From the NCBI GenBank assembly GCA_000469685.2, contig LS997567.1, positions 15,575,370 through 15,639,369 on the forward strand: 64,000 nucleotides of DNA, in the 5' to 3' direction. Positions 23,651 through 35,171 of this stretch are shown here, in pieces. Each line of letters starts with the position of its first letter. Position 1 is the stretch's first letter. This stretch comes from Haemonchus contortus (lineage: Eukaryota; Nematoda; Chromadorea; Rhabditida; Trichostrongylidae). The translations under genes and the position numbers were made by a program. The notes under the pieces are model-generated. The model saw only the letters and a program-made list of their open reading frames with translations, did not search any database and was not told the origin of the DNA.

Positions 23651-25388
23651 TATGTACTGCAAATTTGCATTGGAGCGCGGACGATGAACCCCTTTAAGTT
23701 ACCTCTATCGGAATTCTTCCTTGCTAGAAGCAAAAAGTCAGGTTCTGTTTTCTCAATGGGAACATTTTTTGCCATGTTCGTTCGTTGTTCCGAGCACGGA
23801 GCTTGACAAGCACATAATGCAGAAAAGTAGGCAATCTGTGTACAGCTTTATCTCCTGCTCTACTCTGAAATGGAACAGTTTGGCAGTGGATAAATACCGA
23901 GAAAGAGGATAAAAGTCGAAAACTGCGCAAAATTACCGTTTCCTCCCAAATTTGGGCTTTCATTTCCGCGCCATTAGTAGAAGATGTTTGAGACAGATGC
24001 ATAATTCGAAGTTGTATGCGGCTGAGCATTTTGAAACGAAAATGAAGCAATAGCGTGCTGACAGAAAACACAATAGTCAGTGTTGACTGTCTGACAAGGT
24101 GCCACATGCTTATTTAGTCAGAGAAGCTGTGGTATGATATTACTGTCAACCTATTACTTGTGCCATTTTAGCTTGGTTTAGCTGTGATAAAACGCTTCTT
24201 CTTCTGCCTTTTGACATGCTATTGATTTAAGAATCTTTGAACAACGAAACCAGATTATTTCCGAAAAGTCGATGGTTTTGCCTTCCCTATTGACCACATT
24301 GAATGAAACATTCACATGTAGTCCACATTCCAACTTACACTCTCAATATGCGCTTTTCTATATACCAAGTTTGTGCTGTGAGCTTCATCCTCCTTCAGAT
24401 GAAAGTGCGACGCGGAAATAGTAGCATACAGTAAATACCTCGTTTTGGTCATTTTTCTATATTACATCGGAATTGACCGGGGAATTTATTACTCAATTAT
24501 TGAATTTGTTATTCATACCAATTAACCGAATCACTGGCTGGCTTGACGGCACATACTTTTTTACTAGGGACGGCGACGATTTTTACACCAATTGCACCCA
24601 GCAACTCTTGCATCAAAAGCAAGGCCTACTCTATTCATGAAAATGTAAGAAAGATCCAGTGACCATCTGTTCAAATTCAAAACTCTGAAAAAGAAGGGGC
24701 TTAAAGGGTTTTACCGTCCTTGCTCTAGTGCAAGCAACGCGCCCCAGTGAGAATTCGGGTTACTGTGTAACACATTCATGGGACTATTAAATCCGTCTTG
24801 TCGTTTGGATTGCCCCTCCTCCCACTGTCCCGTCCTTGCGACCGAGTGATTGGACTGTTGCTTTCTTCAGCTTGTCATATTCAACTAACGGGTACTCAAG
24901 TTAATTCACTCAGCAAAATGGAACAGCTTAATAGGTAAGTGTTATTAAGTCAGCTATTGCATCGTTAATACGTCTTATTGATATATAATATATCAGTAAT
25001 GAGTAGGGCGGAAATGTTGAGGTTGAGGAAACCGAAATTTGGCGAGAATGCGCGGGTGCGCGGAGAGAGGGGTTGCCGGCTCTGCGGGCCTGTAAAGGTG
25101 ATTGAAAACGTTTTTTAGCGAGGAGATTACTAGTTTTTTCAACTGAGCCTCAGGAAGGAGCATCGGGGTAAGTGAAATATTACCTTGTACAAAAACTTGT
25201 GGGATGAATTGAACACTCAATTGGCTTTTGATTCATTCCCTGTCAATAGTGTAAGCGATAGCGTGCTAGCTCATTCACACCTTATCACGGGGTAGCATTT
25301 CACAATTACGGAATTTGCCTCACTCTCTATCACAGTACCCATGCTCAAGGTTATAGTCGATGCATCCTAAATGTCAGTGTAGCCCCTT
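23651..25388. other. Unassigned stretch
   Basis: AT-rich sequence without recognised coding region or repeat partner in the window. A minus-strand 127-codon frame at 23724-24107 shows no domain I know. Confidence 0.35.
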
Positions 25389-26724
25389 ACAGGCAAGGAT
25401 ACTTGGTCGCAGTGGCCTTTCAAGATGAGATGTATACCCCCGTAGGTGGTTTCGAAAGCTGATTTCAAATCTGTGTTCCAAATCTGCGAAACGATTCTGG
25501 GAACAAAGTTACGGGACCGATGCCTCCCCTGTGTTACACTATACCGAACGGATTATATATTATTTATATTATAAGGAAAGTTTTTGCCCCTCACCGGCAG
25601 AATAAGGATGAAGCTCCATTCGAGCGAAAGAGGACTTCTAAATATTCGCTTAAAATGGGCTTAAGAGGCGTCAATGAGGAAGGTTCCAAATGATTCATCG
25701 GATCAGACTCTATTCAAGACGTTACCAGCGAATGTTCTGGACGAGTGTGGTGTCATCGAACTTTATGGAGGAATTTCGTTCTTGCGGCATAACGTGGGCA
25801 CCATCTAGGAATGAAGAGCTCTCGAACCGTACTTATCGATGCTATGAAATCAAGCCCGTAATGCTTTGCGTGGAAGTCGAGTTCGTGAAAGGCGATCACA
25901 ATGATCCTCTGCGGTCGCCTGATTAGGACAGCGACGATGGACCCGTAACGTCGCGAACGAAACCTCCTACGTTCGTGGGGATATAGAGGTTCCGGAGTAA
26001 ACGTAGCCTTCAAGTTCGTGATCTGGCTCATGAGCTCCAATTTTATGGCGGTAGAAGAATCCATTGCCCTCTATAGTTGGAGTGACAAAAGGCCGCACCT
26101 CCTTGAGCATGAGGAACACATTTGTACCATCACGACAGAGTGCCGTACAGGGAAATGAAAAGGGCATGAGGTTTCGAATTAGTCTATTATTGACAGCTTA
26201 CGATGTCTTATGTGGTCGCAACTATCAGGTGCAAAACAAGCGGGTTGATGTGCGTACTTATGGAGATTGGCGGATAAGTTTGAAGGATAAGTTATCATAA
26301 AATCAATATGGGAGTCCCATTGCACGACGATTCACTGGACACCGCTTCAAACCAACAATGTAGGCCCATAGGGGGAAAATTCAGAACGATTCCAATTCAT
26401 GAGCGGATTCAGGGTTTCGAGGACAGCCGTTGTATCATGTCCCATCGCGTCACCACATTTACCTCATGGAGGGGCTCTTTGAAAGGACGTTCACCTCAAG
26501 AATTAGAAACTATTGTTCTATAGTCTTTCTTCAACAATGCCAGTTAATTTGTATCACTGCTTCGGAAGCACGGACAGTCTTCCTAGAATGTGTGGACTGT
26601 ATCCCTTTCAAAGAGGAAATGGTCGGATGAGTCATTCGACCGCCGTCTAACGTAAATGCAGGAAGCTGCTGAAGATTTCGAAACATCTTGACTGTCAGGG
26701 GTAGAAGGGGTAGAGAGGCTTGTA

Positions 26725-27910
26725 CGAGGGTTGCCTTTTATATTTCGGGATTGAGCAACCCTAGTGTTGCATCTGGCAGCGGACAGCTCTATCGTAAAGT
26801 TTTACTCTTGAAGTCATACTTACTCAGAACGTTTTGACGTAGGAGCGCTCCCTGTGTTGTTTACACTAACTTAAAAAATTTACTCGGGCCCTCGGCGCCC
26901 CCACCCCCCACTTTGGCCGAACCTCCCTCCCCCCTAACCTCCCCCTCCCCCTTTGGCGATAAAGCTACACCAAGGACCAGTGCTTATCGGTGGTATGGTG
27001 GATTCAGCCGAGGTCGTAGTTCACTCCAAGGCGAATTTTGTGGTGGTCTCCAAAACCAGTTGTTGTTCCGATGCTGTGCACAAACTAATATTGCAAGATT
27101 GTCATGTGACCTACCGTGAGATTGGGGCAACCTTAGGCATCAAAGGGACCAACATACATTCAATATTGCATGAACTGTTGACCGTAAAAAATTTGGTTTT
27201 GAAAAATTTGTCAATCCCCGAAAAAAAGGGCTCGTCGATTGGTCGAAAGAAATGCTCAAAAAATACGATCGCGGTGCTCCGAAACACGTCTATGACATCG
27301 CGACAGGTGATGGATCATGAGTTTATGCGTATGGGCCCAGCAGTCGACTGTATGAGTATTTCAAAATGAGCCAAATCCAACAAAAGCTGTCCGCGCACCA
27401 AGCACGTCCAAGCAATGGGTCTCCTGTTTTCTTGGAAAAACTGGACATGTTGCAACCATACCACTAGAACAAACGAACAGTCAATTCTGAGCGGTATACA
27501 ACCATTAGTTTGCCAGCTGTCTTCTAAAAAATCAGGAAAACCAACTGCCGAAGACGGATCACTCTTCACCACGACAATGCGAGCTCCCACACATCGGCTC
27601 AAAAACTGCATTGTGGAGCACTGAAAACAACAGCTTGAAGAGTCATCAGCCATGTAGTCCCCGGGTGACTTCTTTTTATCCCGTGCGCACAAAAAAAGTG
27701 AGAAGCCAACGTTTTTCGACACCTAATGAAGCGATTGATGTGTTCGGAATGCATGTTTTAAGAGTTACCTACATCAGAGTGGCAAAAGTGCTTCGACAAT
27801 TGGTTCAAACGCATGCAAAAGTGTATAGATCCTAATGTGGAGAATTTGAAAGTCCAATGTTTTATATTTATGTTTGATCTCTAATCCCGAAATATAAAAG
27901 GCAACCTACG
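26725..27910 (+). mobile_element. mariner element (1186 bp), inserted in C1 copy 1
   Basis: The ends are inverted repeats of 28 bp with two mismatches (left CGAGGGTTGCCTTTTATATT, right its complement). They are flanked by the TA target duplication at 26723-26724 and 27911-27912. The homologous position in C1 copy 2 (near 51717, TATATACGCCTCTCTAC) is uninterrupted, an empty-site confirmation of the insertion. Confidence 0.92.
26985..27840 (+). pseudogene. mariner transposase, decayed
   Basis: Frames follow a mariner transposase from start to end. WYGGFSRGRSSLQGEF (26990-27035) belongs to the N-terminal DNA-binding domain. VTYREIGATLGIKGTNIHSI (27105-27165) is its second helix-turn-helix. MGLLFSWKNWTCC (27415) and the block with LHHDNASSHTSAQ (~27560) belong to the catalytic domain, the latter containing the second catalytic Asp. 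FDNWFKRMQKCID (27795-27835) is the C-terminus. At least four frameshifts or stops are present and the segment carrying the third Asp is deleted. The first, usually T-G-D-E, region reads ATGDG. It lies inside complete terminal repeats at 26725-27910. It cannot make an active enzyme. Confidence 0.88.
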
Positions 27911-28060
27911 TATATTCGGCCGACAATGGTAAAAAGATTTACTGGATCACCATTCCCCGGTGTCCTAAATAGTGAGGGAGCCTTGTAGATACCCAACATT
28001 GAGCCCAAAAACGTTTTGCAAGCGTTTATGACGCATTTCGTTTAAAAGCAAAACGAGCGA

Positions 28061-28131
28061 ATGCACTAAGGAGTCGAACCTTGATGTCATGCCTACCATC
28101 CCACCGCACAAGCCGCTAGGCCACCATTGTA
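28061..28131 (-). other. tRNA-like Pol III promoter unit in the C1 arm
   Basis: On the minus strand a tRNA-like A box (GGCCTAGCGGC region) is followed about 45 bases later by the exact B-box consensus GGTTCGACTCC (complement at 28070-28080). The acceptor stem does not pair, so this is a tRNA-derived repeat and not a tRNA gene. Homologous units lie in both arms of C1 copy 2. Confidence 0.6.
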
Positions 28132-28326
28132 CAGTACTGTATTTGCTCAACTCGGTGATCCGTTCGGTACAGTGCTATAACACAGGGGAGGCATCGGTCC
28201 CGTAACTTTGTTTCCAGAATCGTTTCGCAGATTTGGAACACAGATTTGTAATCAGCTTTCGAAACCACCTACGGGGTATACATCTCATCTTGAATGGCCA
28301 CTGCGACCAAGTATCCCTCCCTTGTT

Positions 28327-28616
28327 AGATGTGCGGTTACAGAGCCGTTGTCGACCGTTTGTTGAGTGCCTCGGCGTCTCTATGTTAAGTATATCATCTT
28401 CGAAAAGATAGATCGCAGCGAAGGTAGTCGCCATCCCTCAATACCTGCTACTATTAGTGATACATGCCCTGCAAAAGTAACGGTTGTCGGGTTTGTGATG
28501 ATTCGGCTAAAGATCTTCAAGAGATCTGGTTGATTCACCAGGGAGGGGTTTCAAATTACCTTGGAACTTTGAATAGAGATCTAGGTTCATCGGTAGTGTT
28601 CGGATTTCTTTTTTTT
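28327..28616. other. Short spacer between two composite elements
   Basis: About 290 bases separate C1 copy 1 from the next long-inverted-repeat element. No feature seen. Confidence 0.4.
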
Positions 28617-29439
28617 AGGTTTAGAACTTAAAACTGCTGACTGAGTCTACCAAAAATGTTGTGAGCACTCAAATTTTGCTTGCTCAAAGGCTGGAGAGGT
28701 AGTGCCAATTTAAATGCACAGTCGTCCGGAACGACGTAAAGGGTAGCCGTAGCGTAGTGGCGGTGCCTTCCCGTTTCACGAGAACAATAAGGGTGTATTC
28801 CTAGCCATCATGCCAGTTTTTGCAAAATGTGCTTTCCTTCGAATAGATGCTCTTAAACACTTTTTTGTTACTACATAATTCAACTGGGCGCTTTGTTTCG
28901 GCTATCATTTGCGATCACCAATCACTGCACCTATTTAGAAAAAAATTCGTTTCACCTCTATGGTGCTCTTTCATTTTCGATACTTAAACACACACATAAC
29001 CAGGTGAAATCGTCTCGGAACATAAACAGGCGAGAAAACTCAGCATCGTGAAGCAACCCAAAAAATATGAAGGGGAAATTTGGTTTTTTTCTCGAATCGA
29101 TTGAGTGTTTGTCCCCGATTATGGAGAGGCATCATGTATAAGATTCACATTTTATGAACAACGTGTTTTCTTCACTAATTTTTTGGATTGTTTCATCAAT
29201 AGAGATTTCACGCGTACCTGTTCCAAGGTGGTTTTTCCTGTGTAGGTCTCATAGTCAACCTCGGAAATGAAGGAGACTCATTCTACTTAATGAAATCCGC
29301 TAAGTGTTCTGTTGCTTTGTCTGTGTGTTTGCATGTGTGTTTGACCGGAAATTCATAAATCCTGTCACCGTGAACCTAAAGCGTTCAAATTCGGTAGGAG
29401 CACAGGAGGCAGGATAGGAGCAGTAATAGTAGGTGCAGG

Positions 29440-29660
29440 ACCACCGTCCGTCCGTAGGGGCAGGGTTTGCCCGAAATAAATAGTCGAGCAAAAATTCGTC
29501 ACTCCTTTCTTGTGGGCCTAGCGAGTTCAAATTTGATAGGAGTGGCAGGACCAGACTCCACGCACGGAAGAGGGGCGCTCGCGAGGAATAAATGTTCGAG
29601 CGAAAATTTATAACACCTGTTCTCGTGGACTTAGGGCCGTAGAAGGCTAGAGCCACTAGT
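29440..29660 (+). repeat. Two-unit degenerate direct repeat
   Basis: Units near 29470-29540 and 29580-29640 share the blocks AATAAATNGTCGAGC, AAAATT and GTGG-CCTAG/ACTTAGG. They lie inside the composite element C2. Confidence 0.55.
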
Positions 29661-30264
29661 TCTGTAAAAGCAACATAAGAGCTGATAGGGGGCCGTAGAG
29701 ATCAAGAGCCACTTATCAGTTACGTCCTAAAGTCTTCGTTATTTACCATCTAGATATGACTCTTTGATGTTTCGGTCCGTGTGACGCGCAATTGCTTTGA
29801 TAGGGAGCGATTAAAGGCACTACATCGTAAGCAGGTAGAAGTTGAGTTCATTTCTTGCTATTAGATTACGACCATTACACTGCAAGATTTGTGACTCAGA
29901 AAGAATCACGACTTTCCTTAGTTTCGATATCATTTGCGACAAAACTTATCCGACCGCCAATATTCTTGGATTCTCATCTGATGATATGTCCGTAGAAAAA
30001 GGAAACTTCAAAAGTAGAGACATTTGTTGATGGTGTTATTACTACTAGCCAACATTTGTGAGTATCACTCAAGGCTTTGTTTGCCTTTCAGTTGAACTTT
30101 CAATGGGTCATTATTTCAAAGATGAACGGCAACAGATCGAGACTTCTAATCATAGCCATAAGCGTACTGAATACGCGTGCATACACTGTCAGGCCTCTGC
30201 CAAATTTCGTACTCCAAGAATTATCATTTGTCCCAAAGAAGGAGCGGCCGTTTGCCGATTAGTA

Positions 30265-31545
30265 TTAGGTTGTCCGAAAAGTTCCCGCCGATTTTTGATA
30301 CCCCGGATTTATCAACCGTTGTAGAAAAGATCAAGGACCCAACCTAATAAAGTTATATGTTTTCCGAAAGAGTAGATCCTCCTCTACATTCCTATCAAGA
30401 TTCTGTCAACATTTGTCGAAGTTTGTCTGTACAGGACTCGTATGAAAATGGAGAACCACTGCGCGCATTTTCGGTATCTGAAGTATTTCTTCTACCGCAA
30501 GGCCTAGAATGCGGCTCAAGCCGCATGAAAGATATATGACGTTTGAGTAGACCATGCCCTAGAGGAACGTACAGTGCATGACTAGTTTGCGGAATCCAAA
30601 CAGAGTGAATTTGCCTTCGAAGACCGGCAACCTTTAGAGAGACTATCATCAGTTTAAACGATCAACTCGAAATGTTAACCGAAGCAAATCGGCACATCAT
30701 TGCTCGTGGAGTAGGACAAGGGCTTATTGTTTCGAAATTAACCATCCATGGCCATCTGCAGACGCTTGGTTTTGTAAAGCGCCTTGATGTAAAGATATCT
30801 CGCGAAAGGAGCGAGCGCAATGCGATGGACCGCGCCTCCATGCGCGACTCGTTGCTCAAACGAAATAAAAATGAGCCGTTTCAGAAAAGCATGAGCACGA
30901 GGGACGAAAATCGGATTGTGTACAGCAATGAGGAGCGGAAACGATCATGTAGCCCCTTAGTGAGCCGTCACAAACCTCTACAAAAGTCAAAATTCAGGTG
31001 CGGATGACTATGCCGAGATGCTGATGGGATTTCAGGGGAATCACTTACCATGAGCTGTTGTCGCACAATCAAAATATGATTTAGGAAAGGTACTATAGCT
31101 AGCTCGAAACTATGGAGGCAGCGATGGACCCAAAGCGACCCGAAGTGGCCAACTGTTAGGGCGTAATTTTCCAACAGGGTACCTCCAGACCACACGTATT
31201 TTTGGCCCCTCGTCAAAAGTTGCTAAAGCTTGGGTGGGATGTCTTACCGCATCCCTCATATAGTCCAGACATAGCACCATCAGAATACCTATTGTTTGGG
31301 TTCCTGCAAAATTCCTTGAATGGAAAATCGTTCAATTCGCTGGAGGACTGCAAATAGCACCTGAGTAGGTTTTTCGATCTAGTCTGGAACCTTCTATGAA
31401 AGAGGGGAACTGGAAGCTACAGGAAGATGGCGAAGCCTTACTGAACAGAATGGAGGATATATTGTTCAATCAATGGATTTCTTCTTCTAGGAATTTTCAT
31501 TCAAAAATGAATCAAAAATCGGCGGGAACTTTTCGGACAACCCAA
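30265..31545 (+). mobile_element. mariner element (1281 bp) with complete ends, inserted in C2
   Basis: The terminal inverted repeats are 35 bp, 30265-30299 (TTAGGTTGTCCGAAAAGTTC...) and 31511-31545, with one mismatch. TA target duplications flank them at 30263-30264 and 31546-31547. The length is typical of mariner. Its ends differ from those of the mariner at 26725, so the two belong to different lineages. Confidence 0.95.
30442..31490 (+). pseudogene. mariner transposase, decayed
   Basis: It starts at a Met at 30442 (MKMENHCAHFRYLKYFFYRK) and continues through an N-terminal helix-turn-helix region ending near 30600 (LEERTVHD). An uninterrupted frame at 30672-31007 follows, with TEANRHIIARGVGQGLIVS, LGFVKRLDVKIS and RDSLLKRNKNEPF. 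Near 30898-30930 the T-G-D-E motif reads TRDENRIVY, so Gly is replaced. The third catalytic region is preserved near 31240-31275 as HPSYSPDIAPSEY. Several stops and frame changes separate the pieces. It is dead, but the terminal repeats would still be usable by a transposase supplied elsewhere. Confidence 0.9.
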
Positions 31546-34500
31546 TACAACTGTGAAAAGGAGGGAAGCCCTGCCTGCCTTATAAAAGAACAACGAGCGT
31601 CAACGAAAGCCAAGCCTAGGAACAAATATTGGAAATGTTCTGATTATCCTAAATGTATGTCAGAAAATGTTATCAAAGCTTTTATTGGTAAAAGAGCAAG
31701 CTTTGAAAAAATCGGAATGAAGGCTGGTAGCAATTCACATCACTTGAAACAGATATGCCTTTAACACTCAATGTTCATGGGACAGTCCAAGAAATGAGTG
31801 ACGCAGATATGTTGCTCACAAAATGTGAACCTTATGCATGCGGTTTCTCTACAGGCGCCAACAAAACAATCGATTCAAGACCAAAAACCCCTACCTAAGA
31901 CCTCTACGCATTTTTTGGGGTGTTCCATGGATGTTGTGTTTTCTCGCGTATCTACGTTCCAAAGCTCTTTTATTTCACTTATGTGTGCGGATAGGTAATC
32001 GCAAATGAAACGAAACATCTCGCTAACTTGAATTGGTAACAAAAAAAATGTTCAAAAGTTTTTTCCAATAGAAAACATATTTCGCAAAAACCGGCTTGAC
32101 AGCGGGGAGCAAATCCTCGTCGTCTGCCTGAAGCTGGAGAGCACCACTGCGCCTGCGATCCTTCACCTCCTTCCGGCCAACTGCGCATTTTAATTGGCAC
32201 TACCCCTTCATGCTTTGAGCGCTCACAACTTTTTTGGTAGACTCATTTAGCAGTTTTAATTTCTAAATTTGTAATTGATATAAGAAACTTCACGGATCTC
32301 CTTCACTGAGGGTTCTCTCTCACTGAAGGATCCCCAGCCGGTTAGTGACGAGGCTACGTAGGGCGTCCCCAGGTTTCGGATAGGGGGAATTCATCGCCGA
32401 CCAAAAGTCACCGGTACTTGCTCAGAGACGCAGATGGATTCAGGGGATGGACTCCTTGATTCTGCTGTGCTGGGTCGATATACCCTCTGTTCCTCGCAGG
32501 CGATCCACGCATACGTGTGTGGAGAGTCTGTGGGTGCAGTTGGTACCCTGCCTATCGATTCAACCTAAAGCTTGCATTTGAACTGGGAAGTATCTGGGAA
32601 GCGATTCGGGGCAGCCTCCAAGAGTAACGCCATTAATCCACTTCGCGACCGCCTGGCTAGCACCCGGAATAAATCCAGCCCCTACGTTAGAGCCTGACAA
32701 GCTACACGTTGGGTACCCGTTTGCCGAAAACAGTAATATGAATGAATTCCATTCCCCTGAACTTGGGGGAACCCCTGTTACGGGAGCGTTGGGTAGGACT
32801 GCTCGGAAGAGGCTGCTTAAATCAGAGAGTCAAAACAGGCTGCTCAAAAGGAAAAGGACTAAAATGGTTATCTGTACCTTCAACGCACAAACGCTTGCAC
32901 CGAAAGCGTGTATAGAAGACCTGCTAAGTTAGAAAGATCAGGCACGATGCCATCGGGCTGACCGAGACACGGAGGCATCGCCCGCTGCAGGCCGTATTTG
33001 AGACTGGACAAGAATTGCTTCTTGGAATATGCGACAGCAGAGGCGTCGGCGGCGTGGGTGTCCTCGTCAATACGCACTTGGCCATAAACATCGATTCGTA
33101 CGGAAGCTTGACAACCCGAATGGGACGTTTGCGATTAAAAACATGTGGCTCGACCCCAGCTCTAGCAATGTTCGTTTCCTACGTACCAATATCTAGCTAC
33201 AAAGAAGAGGAGTTGGAAGCGTTTTATATGGCTTTGGAGAGGCTCTACAGAGAAAACCACACTTTTTTCAAGATGCCAATGAGAAAATTGGCCCCAGAAG
33301 AACGACTGAAAAGCTCCACATCGGGACTAACTGAGTGGAATGGAATTAGCGGAGTGGAAGGCCGTTCGAGTTTATCATGACGACCCACACCAACCATGGT
33401 AACTCGCAGTTCCAGAAACCCTCTCATTTGCGATGGTCATGGGAGTCACCTGGTGGACAGTTCCATAATGAAATAGACCACATCATTTTCAATCGGAGAT
33501 TTTGCCTGACCGACGTCGCTGTTGTTCCGAAGTTCTACACGGGATCAGGTCATCGTCTCCTCCGCGCTAGATTCTGCTTCTCAGTGCGTGGGGAGAGAGC
33601 TATGAAGTTTCGGAAACGAAGCTCCAAGACCTCCATCAACTGGGACCACTTCGCTTCCCTTGCGAGTAAATGGGAAGATTCCGTTATCGACAACATCGAT
33701 GATGAGTACAACCGGCTCGTCGAACATCTTCACGATAGCGCTAGAAAAGCTGAGAGTCCACAAGTAGCCAAGAGACGACTCTCTTCGAGGACTCTCGAGC
33801 TGATACGCCAGCGTGGAATCGCGCGAGCTACAGGCAATTATCAACAAACGTCCTAACTTGCGAAGCTACGTAGCGAAGCGATAAAGGAAGATCTGAAAGA
33901 GAGAAGACCAGCAGTCATGTACGAAGCCGCCGAGGCCGGAAAGAGCATTCGCAAAGTCCGACGGAGCTTCGCCAATTACAAGACCAAGACGACTTCCCTT
34001 CGTCGTCCTGACGGAACCGTTACTGCATCGCGGAGGGCAATGGAGAAGGTCATCTACGACTTCTACTCGGATCTCTTCGACAGCCACGTCTACCTGCCTA
34101 CTCACCATCTTAGGCAAGACGAATATATCGCTCCTTCGGTTCTCCCTTCCGAAATACGACATGCCATCACGTCGATGAAGATCTGTACAGCGCCCGGTCC
34201 CGATAGGATGAAACCAAAACATCTGAAGAGTATACCACCAGTCATCATCAAAACTCTGGCTAGGCTCTTCACACGGTACCTGTTGTAATGCAAAGTGCCC
34301 ACGTCGTGGAAAACTAGCAAGACTGTGTTGCTGTACAAGAAGGGAGGTCCAGACGATATTGGCAATTATCGCCCAATCTGCCTGCTGTCCGAATCTACAA
34401 GCTTTTCACTCGTGTCATCCTAAACAGGATTGGCAGAATATTAGATGAAGGACAGCCATGCGAGCAAGCAGGGTTTCGGAGGAGTTCAGTACAATCGATC

Positions 34501-35171
34501 ATATCCACACCCTAACTAGGCTCATTGAAGTATCGAGAGAGTACAAAATGCCGCTATGTCTTACGTTTATCGACTTGAAGAAAGCCTTTGACACCGTTGA
34601 GACAGAAGCGGTAATTGAAGCTCTGGGCAATCAGGGTGTTCCTACGCAATATATAAGGATGCTTCGTGAGCTCTACGACAGCTTCACGACCAGGATTTCA
34701 CCATTCTATAAGGAAGTCATTGTCAACGTGAAGAGAGGTATTCGGCAAGGCGATGCTATTTCGCCCAAACTTGTCAGTGCTGCCCTCGAGAATATCATGC
34801 GTCATTTGGAATGGGAAGACTTGGGAGTGAAGATCGACGGCCCCTTCCTACATCACCTCCGCTTTGCAGACGACTTCGTGCTTATATCACCGAACATCGA
34901 GCAGGCGGAACGAATGCTGGCCGAGTTTGATAGTGCTTGTGGAAAGATCGGCTTGAGGCTCAACCTAACGAAGGCGATGTTCATGAGAAACGGATTGGTA
35001 CCTGATGCTCCTTTCACGTTAAACGGAACGAATATCTCCGAATGCTCTAGCTATGTGTATCTAGGTCGGGAAGTCAACATGATGAACGACCCAGCTCCAG
35101 AGCTGTGCAGAAGGAAACGCGCTGCGTGGGGAGCATTTACGAATATCGAGGGAGTAGTGAAGAAGACAAAG

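Larger units (their letters stand above)
25389..28326 (-). mobile_element. Composite long-inverted-repeat element C1, copy 1 (contains a mariner)
   Basis: The outer arms are inverted repeats: 25389-25555 (plus) and 28326-27960 (minus). They share AAGATGAGATGTATACC, AACGATTCTGG and AAAGTTACGGGACC. The left arm is truncated after ACCGAACGGA; the right arm is complete and contains the tRNA-like unit at 28061-28131. The interior (25570-26724) aligns in reverse complement with 51700-53400, including GACGGCGGTCGAATGACTCATCCGACC split over both copies and the block GGCGACCGCAGA-GATCAT. Without the mariner at 26725-27910 it would be about 1.75 kb. No coding capacity is evident, so it is non-autonomous. 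Copy 2 at 51276-53790 has the same order of parts, which shows that arms plus interior move or duplicate as one unit. Confidence 0.75.
28617..32271. mobile_element. Composite long-inverted-repeat element C2 (contains a mariner)
   Basis: Arms 28617-29205 and 31770-32271 are diverged inverted repeats of 500-590 bp. Matches include TGAGTCTACCAAAAATG/TT..., AAATTGGCACTACC (28709 as complement, 32197), CAAAAA-TG around TTTTTGTTAC, and TTCACATTTTATGAACAAC against TTCACATTTTGTGAGCAAC. Each arm carries a tRNA-like run (28738-28805 plus; about 32105-32170 minus) with GCAGTGG/GTAGTGG A-box-like parts and weak B boxes. The interior holds a mariner at 30265-31545 and degenerate direct repeats at 29440-29650. 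No coding region other than the mariner is seen. The design resembles C1 but the sequence differs. Confidence 0.65.

Noticed and set aside
28738..28805. Possible tRNA gene in the C2 arm
   Set aside because: An A-box-like TAGCGTAGTGG is present but the B box is degenerate and the acceptor ends do not pair; treated as a repeat-borne relic.
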